DNA of 43,012 nucleotides from assembly GCF_900112485.1 (NCBI RefSeq), contig NZ_FOMG01000033.1, forward strand, positions 1-43,012. The letters run 5' to 3'. How positions within the stretch are numbered: position 1 is the stretch's first letter; each line of letters begins with the position of its first letter. Position numbers and translations under genes: made by a program. The notes below the pieces were generated by a model. That model was not told the origin of the DNA. It ran no database searches and saw nothing but the letters and a program-made list of their open reading frames with translations. This document shows positions 42,589 to 43,012 of this stretch, piece by piece. This stretch comes from Clostridium uliginosum (GTDB lineage: Bacteria; Bacillota; Clostridia; Clostridiales; Clostridiaceae).

Positions 42589-43012
42589 AATAGAGTATTC
42601 TAAATTGATGCTAACAATGGATAAAGTAGTCATAAAAATTAAGATATAATAAATAATTACTTTATATGAATAGAAAAGTTGCACTACATAGTTTCTATTA
42701 TACTTATTTAATGTCCATAATTTATTTAGAACATATATAATTTCTAATTAATAAAATTCATTATTTTTAAAGTTAGCTTATTTACATTACTAAAAATACA
42801 CAGTAAATTTAAATGAATAAACTTTTTTAGAACATATATATTTTAAATAATATACTTCAGAAAGACAGTATTGAATATAATATTAAGTAGAAAAGAATTT
42901 AAAGTTTATACTTAAATTAGGTTGTTGAGTAAACAAAAATTGTAAAAAATAAATAAGCCATTCCTTTGTGATATAATGATTTCGCTAAAAACAACAAATA
43001 CATCACATAAGG

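Larger units (their letters stand above)
42234..43012. other. Gene-free end of the window with decayed repeats
   Basis: No reading frame with a ribosome binding site was found. Three decayed repeat ends lie at 42325-42393, 42432-42470 and 42555-42588. A direct repeat TTTAGAACATATATA occurs at 42725-42739 and 42826-42840. GGAGGAAAATAAGGAGGAC near 42520-42538 looks like a ribosome binding site but is followed by no open frame of useful length. An extended -10 (TGTGATATAAT, 42967-42977) may serve a gene beyond the window. Confidence 0.5.

Overview
The window looks like the chromosome of a low-GC, endospore-forming, anaerobic Clostridium (cluster I, in the style of C. beijerinckii or C. butyricum). 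The evidence is the very high A+T content, strong GGAGG ribosome binding sites, TTG starts, an alpha/beta-type small acid-soluble spore protein, a tryptophan T-box with a TrpP transporter, a PPi-type phosphofructokinase, a hexameric glutamate dehydrogenase and a 4-hydroxybutyrate/butyrate-type CoA-transferase. I find no rRNA, tRNA, CRISPR array, prophage or transposase gene. The species is an inference.

Layout. 0.2-5.3 kb: a TtcA-like tRNA thiolation enzyme, a DUF4250 protein, a 36-residue membrane peptide, a PAS-GGDEF-EAL c-di-GMP phosphodiesterase, a T-box (UGG specifier) with trpP, and a secreted polysaccharide deacetylase. 5.7-11.7 kb: a 1758-residue pseudokinase/ATPase/TPR/GGDEF/GAF protein and a Cna-B-like protein. 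11.9-15.5 kb: dUTPase, an ABC-F ATPase and a divergent TetR regulator. 15.8-18.5 kb: a two-gene operon of unknown role (DUF4397 protein plus an Asn-rich protein) and a cysteine-desulfurase-like enzyme. 18.6-23.7 kb: PPi-PFK, MntP-like pump, a Fur-family regulator, ZnuB/ZnuC zinc uptake genes with a candidate operator, and a small membrane protein. 23.8-31.2 kb: a small conserved protein, PepF, a rhomboid protease, glutamate dehydrogenase and a family 2 glycosyltransferase. 31.6-39.7 kb: a ParE/ParC topoisomerase pair with a structured parC leader, a DJ-1/PfpI protein and RecJ. 39.8-43 kb: a CoA-transferase with a Rex-like box, a 62-residue protein, a spore protein, and almost 1 kb of gene-free DNA.

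The strongest signal outside the genes is a dense family of MITE-like palindromic repeats. I count 17 copies with both ends and about seven truncated ones. They share termini GGCA(T/C)A...T(A/G)TGCC, come in either orientation, and range from 35 to 195 bp. Twelve of the 17 are bounded by an identical 3-bp direct repeat, TTA or TAA, irrespective of orientation; four more differ by one base. This is the pattern expected of transposition with a 3-bp target duplication. Copies sit between genes, one splits the znuC-znuB operon, one lies directly upstream of a spore gene, and two use the TAA stop codon of the preceding gene as one copy of the duplication. No autonomous partner is present.

Other points of interest are a switch-like leader before parC, in which one segment can pair with an upstream or a downstream partner and possibly with the parC ribosome binding site. 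There is also a second short dispersed motif (TATCAACACGATTTTAAAAC-like, three copies).
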